Of a stretch of DNA of 33,173 bases, positions 1 through 7,355 are shown in pieces. Source of the DNA: Rhodothermales bacterium (GTDB taxonomy: Bacteria; Bacteroidota; Rhodothermia; Rhodothermales; Bin80); NCBI GenBank assembly GCA_022821875.1, contig JAJECV010000015.1, forward strand, positions 1 through 33,173. The letters run 5' to 3'. Position 1 is the stretch's first letter. Each line of letters begins with the position of its first letter. Position numbers and translations under genes: made by a program. The notes below the pieces were generated by a model that was not told the origin of the DNA, did no database searches, and worked only from the letters and a program-made list of their open reading frames with translations.

Positions 1-1
1 T

Positions 2-834
2 TATCGAGTGAACCGCTACACAAACCCCGTGCCCAAGACGGCCCGCATCTTTGAAGAAAACGGGAACTGGTATATGACGGTCGTCTATGAAGTGGACGCG
101 ACCCTACAAGACGCGGACGGCATTGGCATTGGGGTCGACCGCAATTGCGGGCAGGTTGCGGACAGTGCGGGAAGGATCTTCTGTCTGACCGATACCTCCC
201 GTATTGAAAAGCGCATTCAGAAGCTTCAACGCCGACTAGCAAAAAAAAACAAAAAGGAAGTCATTCCTGGAGGAAGATAAAGAAAACCATCGCACGCCAT
301 GAACGCAAGATCAAGAACATCCGAAGGAATGACTTGCGTCATATTGCCTTATCGCTCACCGAAATCTCTACGCTTGTAATCCTGGAAGACCTGAAAACCA
401 AGGGTATGACCGCAAGCGCGAAAGGAATGGTCAAGAATCCGGGCAGGAAGGTGAAGCAGAAAGCAGGACTGAACAGCTTGATACTGGGAACAGGATGGGC
501 GATACTGGAGCAGTTCCTGCGGGAGCGAGGTGTGGTGATCAAGGTACCCCCACATTATACATCACAGACATGCAGCAAGTGTTCCTATGTGAACGCAAAG
601 AATCGGCAAAGGCAGTCCGAGTTTCTATGTCTGGAGTGCGGGCATCAGGCGAATGCGGACACGAATGCGTCCGTAAATATCCGGGTGTCGGGGATGGTGT
701 TCTGGCACGAATTGTGCCGAACGGGTTGTGGAGCCTACATGAGACCTGTCATTGCGGAGCGCAAGCCTGCAACCGGGCAACGGGTGATGAAGCACCAAAA
801 AGAACATGGTGCCCATGGGTACTCATGTATATAA
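2..834 (+). pseudogene. tnpB: TnpB-like RNA-guided nuclease, 5' cut by window edge, frameshifted
   Basis: TnpB (OrfB) is the RuvC-type nuclease of IS200/IS605 elements, guided by an RNA made from the element's right end. The frame is open to the left edge, so the N-terminal part is missing. The RuvC-I aspartate lies in GIGVDRNCGQ (near 141-170). The RuvC-II glutamate is in LVILEDLK (near 376-399). A CxxC...CxxC zinc ribbon (QTCSKCS ... CLECGH) spans about 568-645, and the RuvC-III aspartate is in ADTNASVNI (655-681). All three catalytic acids survive. Reading passes from frame 2 to frame 1 at a run of nine A (241-249). One extra A would restore a single frame through KKQKGSHSWRKIKKTIARHE, so the gene lost one A, slips at this run, or has a sequencing error there. 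Everything after the run is intact to the TAA at 832-834. Confidence 0.85.
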
Positions 835-850
835 TTCCCTAACGTTAGAT
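690..850 (+). ncRNA. possible omegaRNA / right-end guide RNA region
   Basis: TnpB systems of known type express their guide scaffold from the 3' end of tnpB into the right end of the element. Here the coding part beyond the RuvC-III motif is long and not obviously conserved (about 680-834). It contains the imperfect palindrome at 809-822 and is followed by the palindrome at 839-848. This is placement by family analogy. No RNA fold was computed, and the boundaries are guesses. Confidence 0.25.
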
Positions 851-991
851 GCCAGATTTTGTCCGATTTTTTATTTTTCTGCAATCATCACACCGGAATT
901 TGGCACCTTTTCGCAGAGGTCAGCGTTCCATGGGGCTGTGAAATAAGCATTGCCCGTTTTGCGGCGCATTTTAATTTAGTCAAAAGCATAC

Positions 992-2875
992 ATGCAAGGT
1001 AACGGATTCAAGGTCGGCGCAGTCGTTTTCTTTCTGGCGCTATCTGCCTGGTACTTATTCCCGTCGTTACAGGGAATCTCCCTCAATAACCGATTGGAGG
1101 AGATGGGGCAAGAGGAGCGAACTGATTACGAGCGCGAAAATTATTCCAGGATTGAGTCAATCAAGGAAAAATCCCTCAATCTTGGGCTGGATCTTCAGGG
1201 AGGAATGCATACCACCATGGAGGTCGGACTGCGGGAATTGCTCGTTCAATTGGCGGCAGAGCGCAGGGATGATGCATTTGATCAGGTTCTTGCGACAGCG
1301 GACGAACGGAGCCAGGAAGAAGGCATCTCATTGATTGATGCGTTTGTTGAGGAATTTGAGAGGCGAGATCCAGACGCTAGACTGTCACGCTATTTCCGTA
1401 GTGAAACGATTACACGCCGCTCCGATAATGCGGATGTAACCGATTATTTACGTACGCAGGGTACGGATGCAATTGAGCGTGCCATGCAGGTCATTCGTAA
1501 TCGTGTAGACAGGTATGGAGTCACCGAACCCTCTATTCAGACGCAGGGCAGTCGCAGAATTGTGGTTGAATTGCCGGGTATTGATGATCCTGAACGCGTG
1601 CGACGTCTGCTGAAAGGGACCGCACGGCTGGAATTTCGGCTGATGGCAGATCCAGGTGAACTGAATTCCTCCCTGCAGCGGATTATCAATTACTATGAGG
1701 TAGATGTGGCGGCGGAGTCAGATTCCGTAGAAGTCCCCGCCGAAGAGGATATCGCCGAGGAAGCAGATACATCCTTTGATGTCAGTCAGTTGCTCGCAGA
1801 AACTGAAGGTCTGGACGATGTGGGAAATCCTCTCCTGGATGTTCTGATCCCGGCGGGGCAGGGTTCTGTAGTCTTTGGAGAGGTATCGGTGCAGGATACA
1901 GCGACCTTCAATATGCTGATGGCAGATCCAGATGTGCAGGCTATGCTTCCGCGTGATATCGAACTGCTGTACGATGCGAATCCAAGTGGTACAGGCGGGG
2001 CGGAATACTATCCGGTATTGGCCGTCAATATGAATGCTGAACTGACGGGGGATGTGATTACAGATGCCAGATCGGACTTTGACCAGACTACAAACCAACC
2101 GCTCGTGGATATGGAGATGAACTCCGAAGGTGCCCGGGTGTGGTCACGCCTTACCGGTGCCAATGTGGGAAAGAATGTGGCCATCGTCCTTGATCGCGTC
2201 GTGTACTCGTACCCCACGGTGATTGGTCAGATTAGCGGCGGACGATCCCAGATTACGGGACTGGCATCGCAGGAGGAGTCCGATGATATTGTAACGGTGC
2301 TCAAGAGCGGGGCACTTCCCGCACCGGTGGAGATTGTTGAAGAACGAACGGTCGGCCCCAGTTTAGGCATTGTTGCCCGGAGATCCGGTTTTATGTCACT
2401 TCTGGTTGGGCTTTCTATTGTAGCCCTGTTTATGATTGTCTATTACCGGGGCGGGGGAATGGTTGCGGATCTTGCACTGCTGATCAATATTATCTTTATT
2501 CTGGGGATTCTGGCCGGGTTCAATGCCACTCTGACCTTGCCGGGAATTGCCGGCATTGTGCTTACAATCGGTATGGCCGTTGATGCGAATGTACTGATCT
2601 TTGAGCGTGTCCGGGAAGAACAGTCTACCGGCAAAACACTGAAAGCATCCATTGACGGGGGGTATGGGAAAGCGCTTAGTGCAATTGTAGATGCGAACAT
2701 CACCACCTTTTTTGTGGGCATCATCCTCTACTCATTTGGCGTTGGCCCCATTCAGGGATTTGCAGTGACCCTGATGGCAGGCATTTTGGCATCGCTCTTT
2801 AGTGCAATTGTGTTTACCCGCATCATCTTTGATTACGTAGTGATTGGCCGCCGCGGAATTGTCAATTTCGGCTGA
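992..2875 (+). CDS. secD: protein translocase subunit SecD
   Basis: SecD, with SecF, uses the proton gradient to pull secreted proteins across the inner membrane after SecYEG. The 627-residue length is normal for SecD (about 600-620). An N-terminal membrane helix (residues about 8-26) is followed by the conserved LNLGLDLQGGMH segment (about 61-72). The large periplasmic region includes the RVDRYGVTEP motif. A C-terminal bundle of about five helices (about 470-615) contains the GMAVDANVLIFER signature. The periplasmic region carries an acidic insertion around 1720-1785 (EVPAEEDIAEEADTSF) that I take as lineage-specific. secF follows 33 bp downstream in the same direction. The ATG at 992 gives a proper N-terminal helix. 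Identity is secure. Confidence 0.97.
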   Translation: MQGNGFKVGAVVFFLALSAWYLFPSLQGISLNNRLEEMGQEERTDYERENYSRIESIKEKSLNLGLDLQGGMHTTMEVGLRELLVQLAAERRDDAFDQVLATADERSQEEGISLIDAFVEEFERRDPDARLSRYFRSETITRRSDNADVTDYLRTQGTDAIERAMQVIRNRVDRYGVTEPSIQTQGSRRIVVELPGIDDPERVRRLLKGTARLEFRLMADPGELNSSLQRIINYYEVDVAAESDSVEVPAEEDIAEEADTSFDVSQLLAETEGLDDVGNPLLDVLIPAGQGSVVFGEVSVQDTATFNMLMADPDVQAMLPRDIELLYDANPSGTGGAEYYPVLAVNMNAELTGDVITDARSDFDQTTNQPLVDMEMNSEGARVWSRLTGANVGKNVAIVLDRVVYSYPTVIGQISGGRSQITGLASQEESDDIVTVLKSGALPAPVEIVEERTVGPSLGIVARRSGFMSLLVGLSIVALFMIVYYRGGGMVADLALLINIIFILGILAGFNATLTLPGIAGIVLTIGMAVDANVLIFERVREEQSTGKTLKASIDGGYGKALSAIVDANITTFFVGIILYSFGVGPIQGFAVTLMAGILASLFSAIVFTRIIFDYVVIGRRGIVNFG

Positions 2876-2908
2876 TCAATACCGTACAATCAAACCAGGA
2901 TATCTGTT

Positions 2909-3850
2909 ATGCGCATTTTTGAAAATACAAATTATAATTTAGTCGGAAGCAGAAAAAGGGGCTACGCAGTGAGCGGAATCCTGCTGCTGCTCAGCCTTGG
3001 TGCAATCCTTATACGGGGATTGGAAATCGGGATAGATTTCCGAGGTGGGATGGAGTTTGTTGTTGAGAGTGATGAGATATTAGAAGTGACCGAAGTACGC
3101 GCGGTCTTAACGCCAGTGCTCGAAACCTCGCCAGAGATTAAAACCTACAGTGATGTGGGGGCCGAAGGGCAGGATGCACTCCTGATTCGGACCGCATCGG
3201 AAGGCGAAACTTCGGAGGTGCAAATGCTCATCATCCAGGGTATCTCCGATGCATTTCCAGACAGCAATCCAAGAGTCATCAAGACCGATATCGTGGGGCC
3301 CCGATTTGCGGAAGACCTGAAGCGGGGCTCATTCTATGCAGTGCTGGGATCACTTCTGGTCATTTTTCTTTATGTGATGCTTCGTTTTGAATGGAGATTT
3401 GGACTCGGTGCGGTGGCAGCCCTCTTCCATGATGTCCTGATTACGCTAGGCGTGTTCTCGCTTCTCCAGGGGATCATGCCCTTCTCCATGCAGATTGATC
3501 AGGCGATCATCGCGGCCTTCCTCACGATTGTGGGCTATTCTTTAAATGATACAGTGGTTATCTTTGATCGTATCCGTGAGTATACGAACCTGTTCAAGAC
3601 AGAACCATACAAAACCGTTGTGAACCGATCCGTGAATACGACACTTAGTCGCACCTTTGTCACATCAGGAACAACCTTGCTGGTTGTAGCTACGTTGTTC
3701 ATGTTTGGGGGGGAGGTTTTGCGTGGTTTCTCGTTTGCGCTTATCATTGGGATTATTATCGGAACATATTCATCCGTTTTCGTAGCCACTCCCGTAGTGG
3801 TTGAATTGTACAATCGGTCTGGTTCGGCAAAAAAAGCCGGCCAACGTTAA
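2909..3850 (+). CDS. secF: protein translocase subunit SecF
   Basis: SecF is the partner of SecD in the proton-driven SecDF complex of the inner membrane. The 313 residues match a stand-alone SecF (about 300-320). A first membrane helix (about 18-36) is followed by the diagnostic GIDFRGGMEF. The periplasmic domain then ends in VGPRFAEDLKRGS, and about five helices follow, with SLNDTVVIFDRIRE and the NRSVNTTLSRTF segment. The gene follows secD closely, and a STAS gene starts 12 bp after it, so the three are probably co-transcribed. Bacteroidota often fuse secD and secF; here they are separate. Confidence 0.97.
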   Translation: MRIFENTNYNLVGSRKRGYAVSGILLLLSLGAILIRGLEIGIDFRGGMEFVVESDEILEVTEVRAVLTPVLETSPEIKTYSDVGAEGQDALLIRTASEGETSEVQMLIIQGISDAFPDSNPRVIKTDIVGPRFAEDLKRGSFYAVLGSLLVIFLYVMLRFEWRFGLGAVAALFHDVLITLGVFSLLQGIMPFSMQIDQAIIAAFLTIVGYSLNDTVVIFDRIREYTNLFKTEPYKTVVNRSVNTTLSRTFVTSGTTLLVVATLFMFGGEVLRGFSFALIIGIIIGTYSSVFVATPVVVELYNRSGSAKKAGQR

Positions 3851-3862
3851 TCTTATGCAATC

Positions 3863-4207
3863 ATGAATTTTTCAGTCAATGAAGTTTATAATGCGGTCGT
3901 CATTACCCTCAAGGGGAATATTATGGGCGGTCCAATGGGAGCAAAGCTCCACGACACCCTCAACGGCCTGAAAGAGCAGGGCAAGTTAAATGTGGTCGTG
4001 GACTTGGCCAAGGTCAAATTCATGAATTCAAGTGGTCTCGGAATGTTGATCAGTGCAATGACCACGATGCGCAATGCGGGCGGTGATGTGCGTCTCGCCA
4101 ACCCGGCTGCCAAAATCAGATCCCTGCTTGTGGTTACGAAGCTGGTTACGGTGTTTGAGCACTTTGAGTCGGTTCAGGAAGCAGCGGAGAGCTACAAGAC
4201 CTCCTAA
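3863..4207 (+). CDS. STAS-domain anti-sigma factor antagonist
   Basis: This is a 114-residue single-domain STAS protein of the SpoIIAA/RsbV type. Such proteins bind an anti-sigma factor kinase and are switched by phosphorylation of a serine. The motif KFMNSSGLGMLISA (residues 52-65) matches the usual D-S-S-G-L-G signature, except that asparagine replaces the aspartate before the two serines. Ser57 corresponds to the usual phosphoserine. The gene is 12 bp downstream of secF and likely in its transcript. No partner anti-sigma factor kinase or phosphatase is next to it, so the target sigma pathway is unknown. The histidine kinase two genes later is of a different kinase class. Confidence 0.88.
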   Translation: MNFSVNEVYNAVVITLKGNIMGGPMGAKLHDTLNGLKEQGKLNVVVDLAKVKFMNSSGLGMLISAMTTMRNAGGDVRLANPAAKIRSLLVVTKLVTVFEHFESVQEAAESYKTS

Positions 4208-4230
4208 ATCATCCCTTTATTCACAGATTG

Positions 4231-4254
4231 CCCTGACAGTTTCTGTGTTCAGGG
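4231..4254 (+). other. hairpin between STAS gene and purA
   Basis: CCCTGA (4231-4236) pairs with TCAGGG (4249-4254), and CAG (4237-4239) can add pairs with CTG (4243-4245) inside. No T-run follows, so it is not a standard intrinsic terminator. It could be an mRNA structure ahead of purA or chance. The purA start codon is about 40 bp downstream. Confidence 0.3.
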
Positions 4255-4293
4255 GCTGCTTTGAGCAGTGATGTGTTCTGTAATGATTCCCTG

Positions 4294-5562
4294 ATGGCAG
4301 TAACGGTTGTGGTAGGAAGTCAGTGGGGCGACGAAGGCAAGGGGAAGGTTGTTGACCTGCTTGCTTCTCAATTTGATGTCGTGGCACGCTATCAGGGCGG
4401 TGCGAACGCTGGACATACTATCAAGTGGGGGGATACGACACAGGTCCTTCATCTGTTGCCAAGTGGTGTCTTTGCTTCCGGGGTGCATTGCCTGATCGGC
4501 AATGGCGTTGTCATTGACCCAAAGGCATTAGTCTCTGAGATCCAGAAAGTTCAGGAGTTAGGGTATGATCTGGAGGGGCGGCTGTGGATTTCCCGGAATG
4601 CACACTGTATCCTGCCGTATCATCAGGCACTGGAGAGCGTTCGGTCAGCCGACAGAATCGGAACCACTAAGCGGGGAATTGGGCCGGCCTATACAGATAA
4701 AATTGCACGGACCGGAATTCGGATCGGTGAATTGATAGACAGGGATGCATTTTTCAAGCGTCTGCAGGTGGAGGTCGCACAAAAGAATCTGGTTCTTCGC
4801 GGTGCCTATGGGGAGCGTGAACTTGATGCAGAGGAGATTTTTTCAGAGTATACAGGTTACGCTGAACAACTCCAGGAGTATGTCACAGATACGACACATT
4901 TCCTGCATGAAGCGCTGGATCAGGGAAAGCAGATCCTTGCTGAGGGGGCACAGGGATGCCTTCTGGATATTGACTTTGGCACCTATCCTTATGTAACCTC
5001 GAGCAGTCCGACTGCAGGCGGTGTCTGTACCGGCCTTGGAGTGTCGCCGACTGCCATCCTCCGTATTATAGGAATCACGAAAGCATATTGTACACGGGTA
5101 GGCCATGGACCATTTCCGACCGAATTAACGGATCATACCGGGGCACATCTTCAGAAGACCGGGGGTGAATTTGGGGCAACTACAGGCAGACCGCGCAGAT
5201 GTGGATGGCTTGACCTGGTGGCTCTTCGCTATAGTTGCAGGTTGAATGGGTTTTCAGAATTAGCTCTCACGAAACTGGATGTATTGTCGGGTCTGGAGAC
5301 GGTAAAGGTGTGTGTTGAATATGAGCAGGGGGGAGCGGCGGATTCCCGCTTTACCAATGATGCACAGGCACTTGAGGCCGTCACGCCCCGGTACGAGGTG
5401 ATGCAGGGCTGGAAGGAGGATATATGTGGATGCCGGAAATTTGAGGCATTGCCAGATGCAGCCAAGGAGTTGGTTCATAGAATCCAATCCTTTACGGGTA
5501 TACCTGTTACGATGATTTCTACGGGGCCCAGGCGTTCTCAGACGATTCAGGTGGATTGCTGA
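4294..5562 (+). CDS. purA: adenylosuccinate synthetase
   Basis: PurA joins IMP and aspartate using GTP, the first committed step to AMP, in the cytoplasm. The ATG at 4294 gives a 422-residue protein starting MAVTVVVGSQWGDEGKGK, the normal family start. An in-frame TTG at 4261 would add 11 unsupported residues. Visible motifs are the GDEGKGK phosphate loop (residues 12-18), QGGANAGHT, the TTKRGIGPAY loop, the GAQGCLLDIDFGTYPYVTSS block, TTGRPRRCGWLDLV and the terminal guanine-binding STGPRRSQTI. It lies in the same direction as secDF and STAS, with a sensor kinase 30 bp downstream. Confidence 0.97.
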   Translation: MAVTVVVGSQWGDEGKGKVVDLLASQFDVVARYQGGANAGHTIKWGDTTQVLHLLPSGVFASGVHCLIGNGVVIDPKALVSEIQKVQELGYDLEGRLWISRNAHCILPYHQALESVRSADRIGTTKRGIGPAYTDKIARTGIRIGELIDRDAFFKRLQVEVAQKNLVLRGAYGERELDAEEIFSEYTGYAEQLQEYVTDTTHFLHEALDQGKQILAEGAQGCLLDIDFGTYPYVTSSSPTAGGVCTGLGVSPTAILRIIGITKAYCTRVGHGPFPTELTDHTGAHLQKTGGEFGATTGRPRRCGWLDLVALRYSCRLNGFSELALTKLDVLSGLETVKVCVEYEQGGAADSRFTNDAQALEAVTPRYEVMQGWKEDICGCRKFEALPDAAKELVHRIQSFTGIPVTMISTGPRRSQTIQVDC

Positions 5563-5592
5563 CGGGGGCGTTTCATTTACCGATTACTTAGT

Positions 5593-6891
5593 ATGTTTGC
5601 CTTTATCACGAAGTTGAAGCTCAAGCTTTTGCTCAGCGTGTTTGCGATGTGCATTGCGCTGGCCTCTCTTTTGTACACCAGTAACCTTGTACGACATTTA
5701 CAGGAGCGGGAGCGTACGAGTGTTACGATCTGGGCGGCCGCCATTGAACAGGTTGCACTTGCGGCAGCACAAAATCCGTATGAAGCAGATTTTCGGATGA
5801 TTGCAGACAAGTTGGATCCGGCAGATCCAATGACACCGCAGCATCGGGCGGCGTTAGCCTGGGGGAGCCGGCTGCCTCTGGGAGATCACATTGATTTTAT
5901 TTTTGATATTATTTCGGAGTATTCCCCTGATGTGCCTGCGGCGATTGTGGATGAGGAGGGAAATCCAATCCGGTGGCAGCATCTTGGAGTTCCAGAGGAA
6001 GGGGAGCTGACCTCGGAGGATTCACTTGAGATCATGCGGCGTATTGCGCAGATGGACCGGAATTATGATCCGATTACAATTGAGGTCAGACAGGATTCTC
6101 TCACCCCGGCACTGATTCAGCGTGTACATTACGGAGAGAGTTCAATCATCCGGGATTTGCGGATCTACCCATATCTGCAACTTGCATTTGTGGCATTATT
6201 TATCGGGTTTGGCTATCTCGGCTTTTCGTATGCACGCAGGAGTGAACAGAGCAACCTGTGGGTGGGGATGGCCCGTGAGGCAGCGCATCAGTTGGGAACA
6301 CCAATCTCAAGTCTGATGGGCTGGATTGAAGTAATGCGCACCAATCCCAAGGCCGACCACGATACCTTGAACGAAATGGATGCGGATGTGCAGCGTCTCA
6401 GTTTAGTGACAAACCGTTTTAATGACATTGGCTCGGTGCCCAAATTGGAAGTTCAGTCATTGGCCCCCGTTCTTGACAGAACTGCAAACTATATTCGCAG
6501 ACGATTTCCCCGTCGGGGCATGACATTGACGGTGGATGTTGCTACAGAATTACAGGCTCCGATCAATGCAGATTTATTTGCGTGGGTGGTTGAAAATCTG
6601 CTCAAGAACGCTATGGATGCCATTGAAAATGAGAATGGGCGGATTCGGATTAATTCGGGAATAGAGAAGGGCCGTGTTTACATCGATATAAGTGATAACG
6701 GCAAGGGGATTGATCGCAGTGACTGGTCAAGCATCTTCAAGCCGGGGTACAGCACAAAGACCCGGGGATGGGGACTTGGTCTCAGTTTAGCCAAGCGCAT
6801 TGTAGTAGATTATCATGGTGGTATATTGACACTGACACATTCGGTGGTTGGACAGGGCTCAACGTTTCGGATTCTGCTTCCGCAGTCCTAG
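5593..6891 (+). CDS. membrane sensor histidine kinase
   Basis: This is a 432-residue two-component sensor kinase of the inner membrane. Membrane helix 1 is at about residues 8-28 and helix 2 at about 194-214, enclosing an extracytoplasmic domain of about 165 residues that I do not recognise. The phospho-acceptor His232 sits in AREAAHQLGTPISSLMGW. The ATPase domain shows the N box ENLLKNAMDAIEN (334-346), the D box DISDNGKGID (365-374) and the G2 box GWGLGLSLAKRIV (392-404). No response regulator gene is adjacent, so it is an orphan kinase here. Its position 30 bp after purA suggests co-transcription, though a functional link to purine synthesis is not implied. Confidence 0.93.
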   Translation: MFAFITKLKLKLLLSVFAMCIALASLLYTSNLVRHLQERERTSVTIWAAAIEQVALAAAQNPYEADFRMIADKLDPADPMTPQHRAALAWGSRLPLGDHIDFIFDIISEYSPDVPAAIVDEEGNPIRWQHLGVPEEGELTSEDSLEIMRRIAQMDRNYDPITIEVRQDSLTPALIQRVHYGESSIIRDLRIYPYLQLAFVALFIGFGYLGFSYARRSEQSNLWVGMAREAAHQLGTPISSLMGWIEVMRTNPKADHDTLNEMDADVQRLSLVTNRFNDIGSVPKLEVQSLAPVLDRTANYIRRRFPRRGMTLTVDVATELQAPINADLFAWVVENLLKNAMDAIENENGRIRINSGIEKGRVYIDISDNGKGIDRSDWSSIFKPGYSTKTRGWGLGLSLAKRIVVDYHGGILTLTHSVVGQGSTFRILLPQS

Positions 6892-6993
6892 CACAGTGGC
6901 TTTACCTCGGTCTTTTTTTCCCGGCGGGTGTCTTCGATTCTCCTTTTGATTGACCAATTTGCATAAAAGCCTCATCTGCTGAGCGGGTATCCT

Positions 6994-7022
6994 ATCGTTG
7001 GTGAATGAGTGAAGCCAACGAT
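6994..7022. repeat. 8-bp inverted repeat over a short ORF start
   Basis: ATCGTTGG (6994-7001) is perfectly repeated inverted as CCAACGAT (7015-7022), with a 13-bp spacer. The spacer contains the ATG (7005) of the 49-codon frame. It could be an operator or an RNA hairpin hiding that start. No T-run follows. Confidence 0.4.
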
Positions 7023-7154
7023 CTCACTTCTATTCCACCTCTCGCAGAGATTGATTTGAAGGGTTACGCACGGTATCAACTCCATCCCTGGTTCTATCTG
7101 GGTATGGATGTAGATGGAACAGATTTGAGCGTTGCGACCGAAAGCTTAAAGTGA
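7005..7154 (+). CDS. small hypothetical frame, possibly a gene remnant
   Basis: An ATG-started frame of 49 codons ends in TGA at 7152-7154, in the gap between the histidine kinase and hsdR. The product begins MSEANDLTSIPPL and contains GYARYQLHPWFYLGMDV, which looks protein-like but which I do not recognise. It has no membrane segment or signal. It may be the surviving piece of a longer gene broken when the restriction locus arrived. An inverted repeat overlaps its start. Coding status is uncertain. Confidence 0.3.
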   Translation: MSEANDLTSIPPLAEIDLKGYARYQLHPWFYLGMDVDGTDLSVATESLK

Positions 7155-7355
7155 TCACAGACGATTTCAAGATCACGCCCCCAAACCGTGTTCTCAGAAC
7201 CACTTGAATCTGATTTCGTAAATGGGCACCACAGGGAGAGTTTCGAGATGTCGAGAATTTTAACTCAGGTTGCCGTTCTCTTCTTCTGGCGAGAATTGGA
7301 CGCTACATGCAAGCAATGCCGACGGAACCCATAAGGTAAACATTGAAAAAAAAAC

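Larger units (their letters stand above)
1..850 (+). mobile_element. IS200/IS605-type element, right-hand part
   Basis: The block consists of the 3' portion of a tnpB-like gene and its short downstream flank. No tnpA is visible, and the left end lies outside the window. Past the tnpB stop is a perfect 10-bp palindrome, CTAACGTTAG (839-848). Just before the stop is an imperfect palindrome, GTGCCCATGGGTAC (809-822). Palindromes near the right end are usual in this single-strand-transposing family, but I cannot fix the exact end. The right limit of 850 is therefore approximate. Confidence 0.6.
6892..7355 (+). other. intergenic stretch before the restriction locus
   Basis: This 464-bp gap separates the housekeeping run from the type I restriction locus. 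It holds one 49-codon frame (7005-7154) and an inverted repeat (6994-7022). I see no recognisable RNA gene, clear terminator or integrase. It probably holds the left boundary of the inserted restriction block and its promoter, which I cannot place. Confidence 0.5.

Noticed and set aside
957-979. Bacteroidota-type promoter (TTTG and TAATTTAG) before secD
   Set aside because: The two boxes are only 10 bp apart, too close for the known spacing of about 17-20 bp.
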